From: Bacteroidia bacterium
Lineage (GTDB): Bacteria; Bacteroidota; Bacteroidia; Bacteroidales; VadinHA17
Length of the DNA stretch: 19,479 bases
Reading direction: 5' to 3'
Assembly: GCA_026391515.1 (NCBI GenBank)
Contig: JAPLEC010000439.1
Span: 1-19,479, forward strand
The stretch's first letter is position 1; each line of letters begins with the position of its first letter. Position numbers and translations under genes: made by a program. Below the pieces are notes generated by a model that had not been told where the DNA came from, did not search any database, and saw only the letters and a program-made list of their open reading frames with translations. Positions 1 through 8,051 of this stretch are shown piece by piece.

Positions 1-208
1 GTTTTATCTGTTCGGCCAGCTTATGAACCTGTTTGTTGTGGTCTTTGTCAACCGGATTTTTTGGATTATCAAATATATAATACCCTAAAAATTCCCTTCT
101 TGTTTTTTCACCTGTTTCCAGGTTTGAAATTGCCGGGTAAAAGTCCAGATAAAGGGTTTGCCTATTCTTTGAAATCGGCTTTTGTCTAAGTGTTACTTTT
201 ATTGCCAT
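1..208 (-). CDS. Site-specific tyrosine recombinase (integrase), N-terminal part only
   Basis: The leftward frame from an ATG at 206-208 runs open to the window edge for 69 codons. It begins MAIKVTLRQKP and continues with LYLDFYPAI, TGEKTRREFLGYYIF and an HNKQ-x-HKLAEQI segment. This pattern is the N-terminal arm DNA-binding domain of Bacteroidota phage/conjugative-element integrases, which binds arm-type sites next to the attachment core. The SAM-like core-binding domain and the catalytic domain with the R-H-R-Y residues would lie to the left of the window and cannot be seen. The gene reads away from ygiQ, so an integrative element probably extends leftward with its end between this gene and ygiQ. 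Family is fairly sure from the conserved arm pattern; whether the enzyme is intact is unknown. Confidence 0.8.
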   Translation of the reverse strand, partial: MAIKVTLRQKPISKNRQTLYLDFYPAISNLETGEKTRREFLGYYIFDNPKNPVDKDHNKQVHKLAEQIK

Positions 209-223
209 AGCTGACCTTATTAA

Positions 224-271
224 TTTGTACCTCGTCTTAATTTGTACCTCAAGGTACAATGAAGGTACAAA
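224..271. repeat. Cluster of four TTGTACCT-type repeats upstream of the integrase
   Basis: TTTGTACCT occurs at 224-232 and again at 241-249. The inverted form AGGTACAA occurs at 252-259 and 263-270, giving two direct and two inverted copies within 48 bp. The middle pair forms a near-perfect palindrome around 250. The cluster sits 16-63 bp upstream of the integrase ATG and overlaps its candidate -7 box. By inference it is an operator for integrase expression or a set of arm-type recombinase sites; the sequence alone does not decide. Confidence 0.6.
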
Positions 272-275
272 CATA
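268..275 (-). promoter_or_regulatory. Candidate -7 box for the integrase
   Basis: Read leftward this is TATGTTTG, matching the Bacteroidota -7 consensus TAnnTTTG. It lies about 60 bp upstream of the integrase ATG and overlaps the outermost AGGTACAA repeat, so a protein bound there would occlude it. No good TTTG -33 box is found at 18-20 bp. Confidence 0.3.
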
Positions 276-360
276 AACGAAACAAACAACTAATAACAAT
301 AAATATTTATCAACATCATAATTCAGGAATAATGACAATTTGCGTGATTATACGGGCTTG

Positions 361-2151
361 TTATCTATTTTTTACGGGTTTATTTTGTGCCGGTTTGTTT
401 TTATACCAGAAAAAATATTCCTTCTGACACTTCTTTTCTTCCGGTTTTCTTGCAACATAAACTTTCTTACCTGTGTATGGGTCAAAACCTGTATAATATA
501 TAAGTGTTGAAAGTGTCATAGGTGTAGGAGTGAAATCCTGTACCTGTTCAGGCCTGATTCCCAGGCTTTTAACTTCATTTGCAAGCTTTCTCATATCGTC
601 ATCCGTACATCCCGGATGAGAGGAAATGAAATAAGGAATGATCTCATAATTCAATCCTTCACGTTTTATGACAGCATCGAACCTGTTTTTTAGCTTCCTG
701 AATAATTCGAAGGGAACTTTCCGCATGAGATTCAAAACTGCCGGATCTGTATGTTCCGGTGCAACTTTTAACCTGCCCGAGACATGGTTTGTAATCAGCT
801 CATTAAGATATTCATTTTCAGCTCTTCCGGCATTTTTGTTCCATTCAGTGAAAAGTAAGTCGTACCTTATACCGCTTCCAATGAAAGCTTTTTTTATACC
901 ATGCATCCTGTTCACTTTTTTATAAAGAGCGGTCAGTTCCGCATGATTAGTTCCGAGATTTGAACAGACTGACGGCCAGATACAGGATGGCCGGGAGCAT
1001 TTCCGGCAGAGATCCATATTCTTCCCTTTCATGCGGTACATGTTTGCGGACGGACCTCCGAGATCGGATAAATATCCTTTAAAATCAGGTAGTTGCGAGA
1101 TTTTTTCAATTTCTTTCAGGATAGATTTTTCGGACCGGCTTACGATCTGCTTTCCCTGGTGAGCAGCAATGGCACAAAAGCTGCAACCGCCAAAACAACC
1201 TCTGTGAATGTTCACCGAGAACTTGATCATTTCGTAGGCCGGGATAACACCTTTTTTTGCATACCTTGGGTGAGGTTTGTACATGTAAGGAAGATCGAAC
1301 GACCTGTCGGCCTCTGCTTCTTCCATTGCTGGAAAAGGAGGATTAATAATCACATTTAGATTCTCACAAGATTCAATAAGCCTGGCTGATTCTATTTTAT
1401 TTGATTCCTTTTCAAATGTCACAAAATTCTGTGCAAATACCTTCTTGTCTGACAGGCACTTCTCATAGGAATTAAGAGTCAGGTCCTTCCACATTTTTTG
1501 GTGCGGGATCTCTACATCAAAATTTAAAACGATGGCAGTCTGAGGTACTGTTTTTAGCGAAGTAAACGGGACACCTTTTTGCAGCAGCCTCATTATTTCC
1601 CTGACCGGCTGCTCTCCCATTCCATAGATCAGCATATCAGCTCCGCTGCTTATCAATATTGATGGTTCAAGCTTGTCTTTCCAGTAATCGTAATGGGTCA
1701 ATCGCCTCATTGAGGCTTCTATTCCGCCAATGACTACCGGCACATCAGGGAATATTTCTTTCAGGATTTTTGTGTAAACTATCGTAGGGTAATCGGGTCT
1801 GAAACCTGCTTTACCGCCTAGGGTATATGCATCATCAGATCGGAGGCGGCGCGCTGCTGTGTAATGGTTCACCATCGAATCCATGTTGCCTGCAGTGACT
1901 CCAAAAAAGTATCCTGGCTTCCCCAACTTTTTGAAATCACGCAAATCGTCTTTCCAGTTAGGCTGTGGCACAATTGCAACACGAAACCCTTCATCTTCAA
2001 TCACCCTTCCTATAACAGCAGTCCCAAATGACGGGTGATCAACATAAGCATCACCGCTGAAGATGATGACATCAATTTCATCCCAACCATAGATTTCAAT
2101 ATCTTTGCTGCTTGTTGGGAGCCAGCTCTTTATGTAATAAATTTCTGACAA
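361..2151 (-). CDS. ygiQ: YgiQ family radical SAM protein
   Basis: This 596-residue protein belongs to the YgiQ (UPF0313) radical SAM family, whose reaction is not well established. The N-terminal UPF0313 domain, roughly residues 15-200, contains SGDAYVDHPSFG and VVIGGIEASMRRLTHYDYW. The [4Fe-4S]/SAM-binding motif is C319-x3-C323-x2-C326 within NIHRGCFGGCSFC. A second cysteine group (CRKCSRPSCIWPSVC) follows near residues 380-395, and KVAPEHT, ISSHPGCT and QVQDFTPTPMT are family signatures. It is shorter than the E. coli protein at the C-terminus. The start is a TTG at 2149-2151, because an in-frame TGA lies four codons upstream and the conserved N-terminus begins directly after it. No Shine-Dalgarno is visible. 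It is monocistronic and divergent from the TPR gene. Family identity is certain; substrate unknown. Confidence 0.93.
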   Translation of the reverse strand: MSEIYYIKSWLPTSSKDIEIYGWDEIDVIIFSGDAYVDHPSFGTAVIGRVIEDEGFRVAIVPQPNWKDDLRDFKKLGKPGYFFGVTAGNMDSMVNHYTAARRLRSDDAYTLGGKAGFRPDYPTIVYTKILKEIFPDVPVVIGGIEASMRRLTHYDYWKDKLEPSILISSGADMLIYGMGEQPVREIMRLLQKGVPFTSLKTVPQTAIVLNFDVEIPHQKMWKDLTLNSYEKCLSDKKVFAQNFVTFEKESNKIESARLIESCENLNVIINPPFPAMEEAEADRSFDLPYMYKPHPRYAKKGVIPAYEMIKFSVNIHRGCFGGCSFCAIAAHQGKQIVSRSEKSILKEIEKISQLPDFKGYLSDLGGPSANMYRMKGKNMDLCRKCSRPSCIWPSVCSNLGTNHAELTALYKKVNRMHGIKKAFIGSGIRYDLLFTEWNKNAGRAENEYLNELITNHVSGRLKVAPEHTDPAVLNLMRKVPFELFRKLKNRFDAVIKREGLNYEIIPYFISSHPGCTDDDMRKLANEVKSLGIRPEQVQDFTPTPMTLSTLIYYTGFDPYTGKKVYVARKPEEKKCQKEYFFWYKNKPAQNKPVKNR

Positions 2152-2173
2152 GCTAAAGACTCAGACTAACTTT

Positions 2174-2181
2174 CAAATGTA
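2174..2181 (-). promoter_or_regulatory. Candidate -7 box for ygiQ
   Basis: On the minus strand this reads TACATTTG, an exact TAnnTTTG match, 22 bp upstream of the ygiQ TTG start. The same 8-mer stands before the DUF3276 gene and argF. The -33 position is poor, so the call rests on the -7 box and its position. Confidence 0.4.
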
Positions 2182-2254
2182 AATAATGTTTAAGAAACAC
2201 TGTCAGTTAATTACAGTTTATTGTTCCGGCCTGATTGTTGCAGATATAGATTAC

Positions 2255-2279
2255 TGACAAAATAAATTTCATTTTGTCA
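2255..2279. promoter_or_regulatory. 9-bp perfect dyad upstream of the TPR gene
   Basis: TGACAAAAT (2255-2263) and its exact inverse ATTTTGTCA (2271-2279) flank a 7-nt AT-rich spacer. The dyad ends 26 bp before the TPR protein's ATG and includes a near-match to a -7 box (TAAATTTC, 2263-2270) in its centre. A protein bound here would cover the promoter; alternatively the RNA could form a weak leader hairpin. No regulator can be named. Confidence 0.4.
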
Positions 2280-2305
2280 TTAGATATTTCACTGGGGAAT
2301 TATTG

Positions 2306-4537
2306 ATGGACATTAAAAAAACCATATTGCAGCATAAGCAGCTTTGCTCACTTGTTTCAGAAAGAAAAATCAAGCAAAGCCTTGATATTCTATCAGATAT
2401 GATTACCGTAACTTCATCAGGAGATCTGCGTGACGAGTATGAAAACCTGGTAATGACTTACAGGAACATGCTTTCTTATACCATTGAAGGCATTAATGAT
2501 CCGGAACGTAACAAGGTTTATCTTAAGCTTATACAGTCAATTCTGGAGCTCTCCGACCAGGTAAGACAAGACATATTGTCACATAATTCTGGTTGGAATA
2601 CCTACTGGGTCCAACAGCAGACAGAAAAAGAGCAGAAGCTGACAGGAAAAACAATTATTGAAACTGTCGATGACCTCATGTTCAAGTCAGAGCTCGACGA
2701 GTGGCTGAAGCTGAGCAGTGAGATAAATCCGGATCCGGAATCAGAGATGTCGAAGAAGCACAAACAGCTTATTAAGAACATTTTTAATCACTTATGGCTG
2801 ACAGATTATTATGGTGAGGCAGAAGACAGTCTCCTCAATATTATACTTAAATCCGGTAAATTCAGGTGGTTTGAGTCAAGCATTTTTACGACGGCCATAA
2901 CACTGAGCTCCTTCAGGGTATGGCAGTCGGAAAAGCTTCTGCACCTGATAAATATTTATGAATCGGGACAGGAACAGATAATGGAGAGAGCGCTTTCCGG
3001 GCTTATACTGAATCTGCATTATTATAATGGCAGAGTTCTGCTATATCCTGAGATCACTTCAATGATAAGCAAAATGTCGAAAGCCCCGGGGTTCAGGGAG
3101 CATTGCAGGATAATAGTATTACAGACAATAAGGTCGCGTGAGACTGAAAAGCTGAGCAAGAAGCTTCATGAGGAGATACTCCCGCAGGTTGCCAAGCTGA
3201 AACCCCAAATTGAAGAGAAGCTCGATCTTGACAATATCCTCCCAAAAGATAAAAATGAGGAGAAGAACCCTGCATGGTCTGAAATGTTCAGCGATTCAGA
3301 AGAGATTTTTAAGACCATGGAAGAGCTGACAAAGCTGCAGATGGAGGGAGCTGATGTTTACATGTCGGCATTTGCCAACCTGAAGCATTTTGATTTTTTC
3401 AAGGATTTCCAGAACTGGTTTGTACCATTCTATCCCGATCATGAGGTTGTTGACGAGATCTTCAGGGATGAGATTCTTGGACCCGGAACAAATGAGATGG
3501 CAGAAGCGATGTATAAAACGCCATTTATCTGTAATTCAGACAAATATTCACTTATTCTGAATCTTAAATATATCCCATCAACGCAGAAAAGTATGATGCT
3601 TAAGGTGTTTCGCATGGAGCTTGAAGGTTTACAACAACTGGACGATGAAGATTCAGGGACAGATCCAAACAGGAAATTCAGAACAAACGTTACTCAATAC
3701 CTTCAGGATATTTACAGGTTTTTCAAGCTTTCTCCCTACAAGAAAGAGTTCGAGGATATTTTTACTGGCAGGCTTGATATTTATAACTCAGAGTTTTTCA
3801 GGCTTACATGTAATGCACCAGAAGCTGAAGCAGGGCTTGCTGATTATTTTTTCAGCAAAGACTTTTATGAGGATGCTCTTTCACTTTACCTGAAGCAGGT
3901 TAAAGATAAGCCTGATGATACACAGTTGTATGAAAAGATCGGATACTGCTTCCAGGAAAATTCTGATTATGAAAGCGCTCTGAAATATTATTTAAGAGCT
4001 GAATTGATAGAAAGAAAAGCATGGACTATCAAGAAAATCGGATTATGTCTGCGCAGGCTTGGAAGAAACGAAGAAGCTCTTGAGTATTATCTCCAGGCCG
4101 GGGATATGGAGCCTGAAAATATACACACTGCAATAATGACAGCCCATTGTTATCTTGATCTGAAAGAATATGAGCAGGCACTGAAGCATTACTTCATGGT
4201 TGAGTATAAAGATCCTGGTAATATCAAGATACTCAGGCCAATAGCATACTGCTTTTTTGCACTCAGGAGGTTTGACGATTCTGAAAAATATTATGAGCGG
4301 TTGTCAGCAGGCAAACTGAATGCTCACGATCTCATCAATATGGGTCATTTAGCATTGTGTAAAGGGAAAAAGAAGGACGCTATTGACCTTTACAAGCAGA
4401 GTATAGTCAATGGAGAAATAACTAAAGAAAAATTTATGGCTGTTTTCTCTGAAGATCGTACTTTACTGGTTTCGCTTGGGGTAAATCAGGATGATCTTCC
4501 TATTTTGCTTGATTTTCTTTTATTTACTATCGGGTAA
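2306..4537 (+). CDS. Tetratricopeptide repeat protein of unknown function
   Basis: This 743-residue soluble protein has no signal peptide or membrane segment. Residues 1 to about 480 are helical, charged and match no family I recognise. From about residue 511 to 710 there are five or six TPR units with typical spacing, for example DALSLYLKQV, YESALKYYLRAE, EEALEYYLQAG, YEQALKHYFMVE, FDDSEKYYERL and KDAIDLYKQSI. TPR arrays are superhelical protein-binding scaffolds, so it probably acts as an adaptor in the cytoplasm; the partner is not evident. The ATG at 2306 is chosen over an immediately preceding in-frame TTG at 2303; GGGGAA at 2294-2299 may be a weak ribosome site. Its last 18 bp overlap the convergent Spy-like gene. 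The TPR call is firm, the role unknown. Confidence 0.85.
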   Translation: MDIKKTILQHKQLCSLVSERKIKQSLDILSDMITVTSSGDLRDEYENLVMTYRNMLSYTIEGINDPERNKVYLKLIQSILELSDQVRQDILSHNSGWNTYWVQQQTEKEQKLTGKTIIETVDDLMFKSELDEWLKLSSEINPDPESEMSKKHKQLIKNIFNHLWLTDYYGEAEDSLLNIILKSGKFRWFESSIFTTAITLSSFRVWQSEKLLHLINIYESGQEQIMERALSGLILNLHYYNGRVLLYPEITSMISKMSKAPGFREHCRIIVLQTIRSRETEKLSKKLHEEILPQVAKLKPQIEEKLDLDNILPKDKNEEKNPAWSEMFSDSEEIFKTMEELTKLQMEGADVYMSAFANLKHFDFFKDFQNWFVPFYPDHEVVDEIFRDEILGPGTNEMAEAMYKTPFICNSDKYSLILNLKYIPSTQKSMMLKVFRMELEGLQQLDDEDSGTDPNRKFRTNVTQYLQDIYRFFKLSPYKKEFEDIFTGRLDIYNSEFFRLTCNAPEAEAGLADYFFSKDFYEDALSLYLKQVKDKPDDTQLYEKIGYCFQENSDYESALKYYLRAELIERKAWTIKKIGLCLRRLGRNEEALEYYLQAGDMEPENIHTAIMTAHCYLDLKEYEQALKHYFMVEYKDPGNIKILRPIAYCFFALRRFDDSEKYYERLSAGKLNAHDLINMGHLALCKGKKKDAIDLYKQSIVNGEITKEKFMAVFSEDRTLLVSLGVNQDDLPILLDFLLFTIG

Positions 4538-5038
4538 TTTGTTTGTATCGGGCGGAGGGAGAGGTGGTCTCTCTCCCGGAGGCATTGGCCTTTCATCACG
4601 GGAGGGTCTGCCTTCACGCATACCAGGTCGCATACCACGGAAATTTGAAGAGTCATCCCTGTTTCTTCTGTTTTGTCTTATCATCTCCTGCCGGCGTTCA
4701 TCCATCTCCTTAAGCCGGGCCAGCTGTTCCTTTGTAAGCTTGGAGTCAAGCTCTTTTCTCATCTCTTTTATATTTGAATCAAGCTCCTTCCGCAGGTTAT
4801 TCTGAAGCTCGCTGTTCATCTTTGCATATTTATCGAGGATCTGCACAATCTCGGCTTTCTGCTTCTCGTCAGGCTGAATTGTTTTAAAGAATCCTTCTCT
4901 GAAACGTTCTTCAGAAAAATATAATCTTACCGGTTTTAGTCTATTTAATCTAATCTGTGCAGAGGTAAGCATACCAAGGATAAAACCTATCACGAGGGTT
5001 AATAAAACTAATAGAATTGGTTTTGCTTTCATGTTCAT
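4520..5038 (-). CDS. Spy/CpxP-like envelope protein with Arg/Pro-rich tail
   Basis: 172 residues. Residues 6-27 form one hydrophobic segment (LLVLLTLVIGFILGMLTSAQ), either an uncleaved anchor or a signal peptide. Residues 55-125 are a charged helical region with a doubled KELDS and an LTKEQLARLKEMDERR stretch. This resembles the LTxxQ motif of Spy/CpxP periplasmic chaperones and heavy-metal sensors. Residues 125-165 are rich in Arg, Met and Pro (GMRPGMREGRPSRDERP, then PPGERPPLPPP). It is the third gene of an operon with an ECF sigma factor and a small membrane protein; the gap to the upstream gene is 7 bp. By analogy with CpxP or CnrX-type systems it may sense envelope state and feed back on the sigma factor. 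Family resemblance is moderate and the function inferred. An alternative in-frame ATG lies two codons in. Confidence 0.65.
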   Translation of the reverse strand: MNMKAKPILLVLLTLVIGFILGMLTSAQIRLNRLKPVRLYFSEERFREGFFKTIQPDEKQKAEIVQILDKYAKMNSELQNNLRKELDSNIKEMRKELDSKLTKEQLARLKEMDERRQEMIRQNRRNRDDSSNFRGMRPGMREGRPSRDERPMPPGERPPLPPPDTNKLPDSK

Positions 5039-5045
5039 TTAGAAA

Positions 5046-5399
5046 TTAATTACCTGTTAAAAGGCAAACGATACTTTCATCATAGGTATCACCTAAACCA
5101 AGGAATGAATTAATTGAAACAGATCCTTCCATCAGGAATATTGATATTAGAAGTATAACTATTGCAGCGACTCCGGTAAATGCAATCCGGCAGAATACAT
5201 AGTTCATGCTTTTAACAAATTCTATTTCCCGGGTTACTGTTGAGGAGGCTGAAAATATTTTATCTATCACTTTATCAGTGAATCCATTACTGAACTTGTA
5301 AGAGACACCTTCTTTTTCAAGCTTTCCGGCGATCTCTTCAGAATCAGAGTTGGCATTCAAAGATCCGATAATAAGTTTTTTTAAATCGGGGGTTTTCAT
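5046..5399 (-). CDS. Small single-helix membrane protein, putative anti-sigma factor
   Basis: 117 residues. Residues 1-65 are polar and probably cytoplasmic, residues 68-90 (YVFCRIAFTGVAAIVILLISIFL) form one clear membrane helix, and about 25 residues follow on the other side. It starts 3 bp after the ECF sigma stop codon and ends 7 bp before the Spy-like gene, so all three are almost certainly co-transcribed. Gene position and topology suggest an anti-sigma factor tethering the sigma to the membrane. The zinc anti-sigma HxxxCxxC signature is absent and I recognise no known anti-sigma fold by sequence. The gene is real on operon structure; the role is inferred only. Confidence 0.7.
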   Translation of the reverse strand: MKTPDLKKLIIGSLNANSDSEEIAGKLEKEGVSYKFSNGFTDKVIDKIFSASSTVTREIEFVKSMNYVFCRIAFTGVAAIVILLISIFLMEGSVSINSFLGLGDTYDESIVCLLTGN

Positions 5400-5402
5400 A
5401 AT

Positions 5403-5960
5403 TTATAATTTATCCAAAATATCTTTTAATTGTCCCTGGGCTCTTGATAGCCGGGAAAGAACTGTTCCGAGAGGAAGGTCAAGGATTTCTGCTGTCTCTT
5501 TTGTTGAGTACCCTTGTAACATCCTCATTGCCACAATAATCCGGAACTTTGGTTCTAATCTCATCAGGGCTTTATTTACAATTTCTGATGCTTCACGTTT
5601 TTCTTCACTATCAAAATCTGCAACTTCATATTCATACATTTCATTATTCCCTTTTTGCGAGAACATTGAAAAGAACCTTTTTCTTCTTTTTATTTCATTC
5701 AGGGTAAGGTTTATTGCAATTTTCTGAATATATGTTGACAATTTTGCCTCTCCCCTGAATTCAGACAGCGAATAATAAAGCTTAATAAATACCTCCTGTC
5801 CGATGTCTTCCGCAAACACTGAATCTCCAAGCATTCCTTTTACTGTGCGGGCAACCATTTTCTGGTAACGGTTTACAATCTCTCCGAATGCAAGCTTATC
5901 GCCTTCAATGGAAGCCTTAACCAGATCAGTGTCGTCAGTTTGCCTGTACGATTCATTCAT
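5403..5960 (-). CDS. ECF-type RNA polymerase sigma factor
   Basis: 185 residues with the two-domain layout of sigma-70 family ECF factors. Region 2 (about residues 25-95) contains FAEDIGQEVFIKLYYSLSEFRGEAKLSTYIQKIAINL, which covers the -10 recognition and core-binding helices. Region 4 (about 128-182) contains LEPKFRIIVAMRMLQGYSTKETAEILDLPLGTVLSRLSRAQGQLK, a helix-turn-helix for the -35 element. It directs RNA polymerase to a specific regulon. It heads a three-gene operon with a putative anti-sigma protein and a Spy-like protein, which suggests response to an envelope signal. ATG at 5958-5960. Upstream (5961-6069) no TAnnTTTG promoter was seen, compatible with autoregulation from an ECF-type promoter. 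Family certain, regulon unknown. Confidence 0.93.
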   Translation of the reverse strand: MNESYRQTDDTDLVKASIEGDKLAFGEIVNRYQKMVARTVKGMLGDSVFAEDIGQEVFIKLYYSLSEFRGEAKLSTYIQKIAINLTLNEIKRRKRFFSMFSQKGNNEMYEYEVADFDSEEKREASEIVNKALMRLEPKFRIIVAMRMLQGYSTKETAEILDLPLGTVLSRLSRAQGQLKDILDKL

Positions 5961-6069
5961 TATTATTCAACTTATAGACAACAAGCCGAGAATAAATATT
6001 CCCGATTGTTAATTTTTATTAACATAAGTATTTTTCATTATGAACTTAAATGCCAGAGACAAACGGTTA

Positions 6070-8043
6070 TTACTGACCCGGACTAGTCTCTGTCTCTAAT
6101 TTAACCTCATAATCTTTTGTATATCGGATTGGAAAGAGTTTCTGATTTTCGAAACCGTCATTTATACTTTTGCGTCGAAAATCAAATTCTGTCTCAAGCA
6201 GGTCGGGATTATGTATTTCAGGATGTGAAATGAAGTCCTTTCCATGGATAGCCAATCCGCTCAGAAAATAGTATGCCACATCGTACCCCAGCCAGGAATA
6301 GCTGAGCTCTGACGGTTCAGTCAAAAATTTCTGCCTGAAATCGTCATTGAATTTTTTGACATCTCTTCTGGAATAATCGATCCAGTAAGGAGAATAAATA
6401 AGGATATCGAGATCGAAAATGAATTTTGGTTCAAGATTTTCAAGACCACGCAAAGAAGGATAACCAAATACTTTTACAGGAAATTTTCTTGATAACCCAT
6501 GTATTTCCTGGAGTGTTTCACTAATAACAGGACCCTCCTCAGAAGCAATAATTATAATATTGTCTGTTTTGGAGGAAAGAGCATGCTCAAGCCGGTTAAT
6601 GGAATCATTATCAAAAGCTGATCTGCTGTAATAGAGAAATTCCTTAAACTTAATTTCTTCAAATGGAAGCCTGTTACTAAGTTCATTAATAATCTTTTCC
6701 TTAAAAGTCTTTACATCCGGATCGACCCCTGCACTATCGGCATGGATAAATACAAAATTCTTGTCGTAATACTCACTTACTTTTTTGGCAATTGTATTTT
6801 GTGGCACTTCAATTGACGAATTAGCTACGAACAGATTCGGATTATTGATCAGAGCCGTATTATTGAAAAGCGGCACAGGAGAAACAACAGGTATACCAAG
6901 GGAATCTGCATAAGATGCCATTATTGACAGGTTGTGTGAGTAAACCGGCCCGATTATAAGATCCATTTCTGCCAGATTGCCACGATTGATGAGTCTTGTC
7001 AGCTCTAATGTATCACTCTTAATATCATATACATGCAGATTAACATCCATGCCCAGGGTGCGCAGAGTATCCACTGCAAGAAGTATCCCTTCATACATTT
7101 CTATAAATCCGATGGTACGCGGATAGATCCACTCCTCAGAGCGGTTAATTATTTTGTATGCCGGTTTACCTTTGACAATTTTTGAAGAATCAATATCTGT
7201 CCTGACTGCGTTTTCTCTCAGATAAAACGGAAGAAGAACTGCAACATCAAATGAGCCTTTCAGGTTTCTTACAGGTGTATAACCTGAAGGTCTCTGCCAG
7301 AGAACAACAGGTTGCTCAACTACTGCTTTTACAGTATCCGCAGCCGGAGCAACATTGACAATCGGCTGAACTGCCTTAACAACAGGAATCCTTATATAAT
7401 CACCAACCTGCGGAAACCTGATATTCCTGTTTTCTTTCCTTAATTCCCTTACAGATAATCCATATTTTTCTGCAATTGAGGCAAGTGATTCACCTCTTAC
7501 AACTTTATGAAAGATATGATCTGAATCCTGAACAGCAAATTCCTGCCTGTCGGTCATGAATTCTCTCTTTGGTACAGCAATTTCAGCACCTACAGGCAGC
7601 TTTGTAATATCGATGCCAGGATTGCTGGAAATAATTTCATTTTCAGATACACCATAAGACTTTGCAAGAAAATAGACTGTTTCTCCCGGCTGAAGCTTAT
7701 GATAAATGTATTTGACCTCATCCCTTCTGGTTCTCGGTGTAGTTTGTTGTTGCTGAGTGTTTTCAGAGACTTCCCGTACAGGTATTCTCAAGGCCTGTCC
7801 TTCATTTAATCCATAAACAGCCGGAGGATTTTCCTTTATAAGCTCCTCGACTGTTATGGCATAAGCTTTTGATATTGAATAAGCTGTTTCACCTTTTTTT
7901 ACAATATGAATGTAATATGGTGTCCCTGAAATAATTACCTTGTCTTTAGATCGCTCCACAACAACCTGCGACCATGCAGGCAGTAAAAAAGTCAGGACAA
8001 TTAATGTTGACAGAAAAGTTCTTATGCAGATCTTAGTTTTCAT
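6070..8043 (-). CDS. Three LysM domains fused to a periplasmic receptor-like domain
   Basis: 657 residues from the ATG at 8041-8043. Residues 1-26 (FLSTLIVLTFLLPAWSQ) form a signal peptide, so the protein is exported. Three LysM peptidoglycan-binding repeats follow at about 43-88 (KKGETAYSISKAYAI), 112-160 (QPGETVYFLAKSYGV) and 178-222 (VRGESLASIAEKYGL). From about residue 262 to 640 the sequence (FDVAVLLPFYLREN, LLAVDTLRTLGMDVNLHVYD, LIIGPVYSHNLSIMA, IPVVSPVPLFN) resembles the type I periplasmic-binding fold of branched-chain amino-acid receptors and LpoA-like proteins. It probably binds cell wall and a ligand or protein partner in the periplasm. A longer reading frame to 8082 would overlap purC and precede the signal peptide, so it was rejected. 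It lies 8 bp after purC. No transporter subunits are adjacent. Confidence 0.85.
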   Translation of the reverse strand: MKTKICIRTFLSTLIVLTFLLPAWSQVVVERSKDKVIISGTPYYIHIVKKGETAYSISKAYAITVEELIKENPPAVYGLNEGQALRIPVREVSENTQQQQTTPRTRRDEVKYIYHKLQPGETVYFLAKSYGVSENEIISSNPGIDITKLPVGAEIAVPKREFMTDRQEFAVQDSDHIFHKVVRGESLASIAEKYGLSVRELRKENRNIRFPQVGDYIRIPVVKAVQPIVNVAPAADTVKAVVEQPVVLWQRPSGYTPVRNLKGSFDVAVLLPFYLRENAVRTDIDSSKIVKGKPAYKIINRSEEWIYPRTIGFIEMYEGILLAVDTLRTLGMDVNLHVYDIKSDTLELTRLINRGNLAEMDLIIGPVYSHNLSIMASYADSLGIPVVSPVPLFNNTALINNPNLFVANSSIEVPQNTIAKKVSEYYDKNFVFIHADSAGVDPDVKTFKEKIINELSNRLPFEEIKFKEFLYYSRSAFDNDSINRLEHALSSKTDNIIIIASEEGPVISETLQEIHGLSRKFPVKVFGYPSLRGLENLEPKFIFDLDILIYSPYWIDYSRRDVKKFNDDFRQKFLTEPSELSYSWLGYDVAYYFLSGLAIHGKDFISHPEIHNPDLLETEFDFRRKSINDGFENQKLFPIRYTKDYEVKLETETSPGQ

Positions 8044-8051
8044 TACAAAAG

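Noticed and set aside
4491..4805. Plus-strand frame rich in Ser, Arg and Gly opposite the Spy-like gene
   Set aside because: It is the complement of the Arg/Pro-rich tail coding region and shows no domain or start signal.
6008..6023. GTTAAT/ATTAAC inverted repeat as a terminator
   Set aside because: The 6-bp stem is all AT except one pair, with no T-run of note; too weak in AT-rich DNA.
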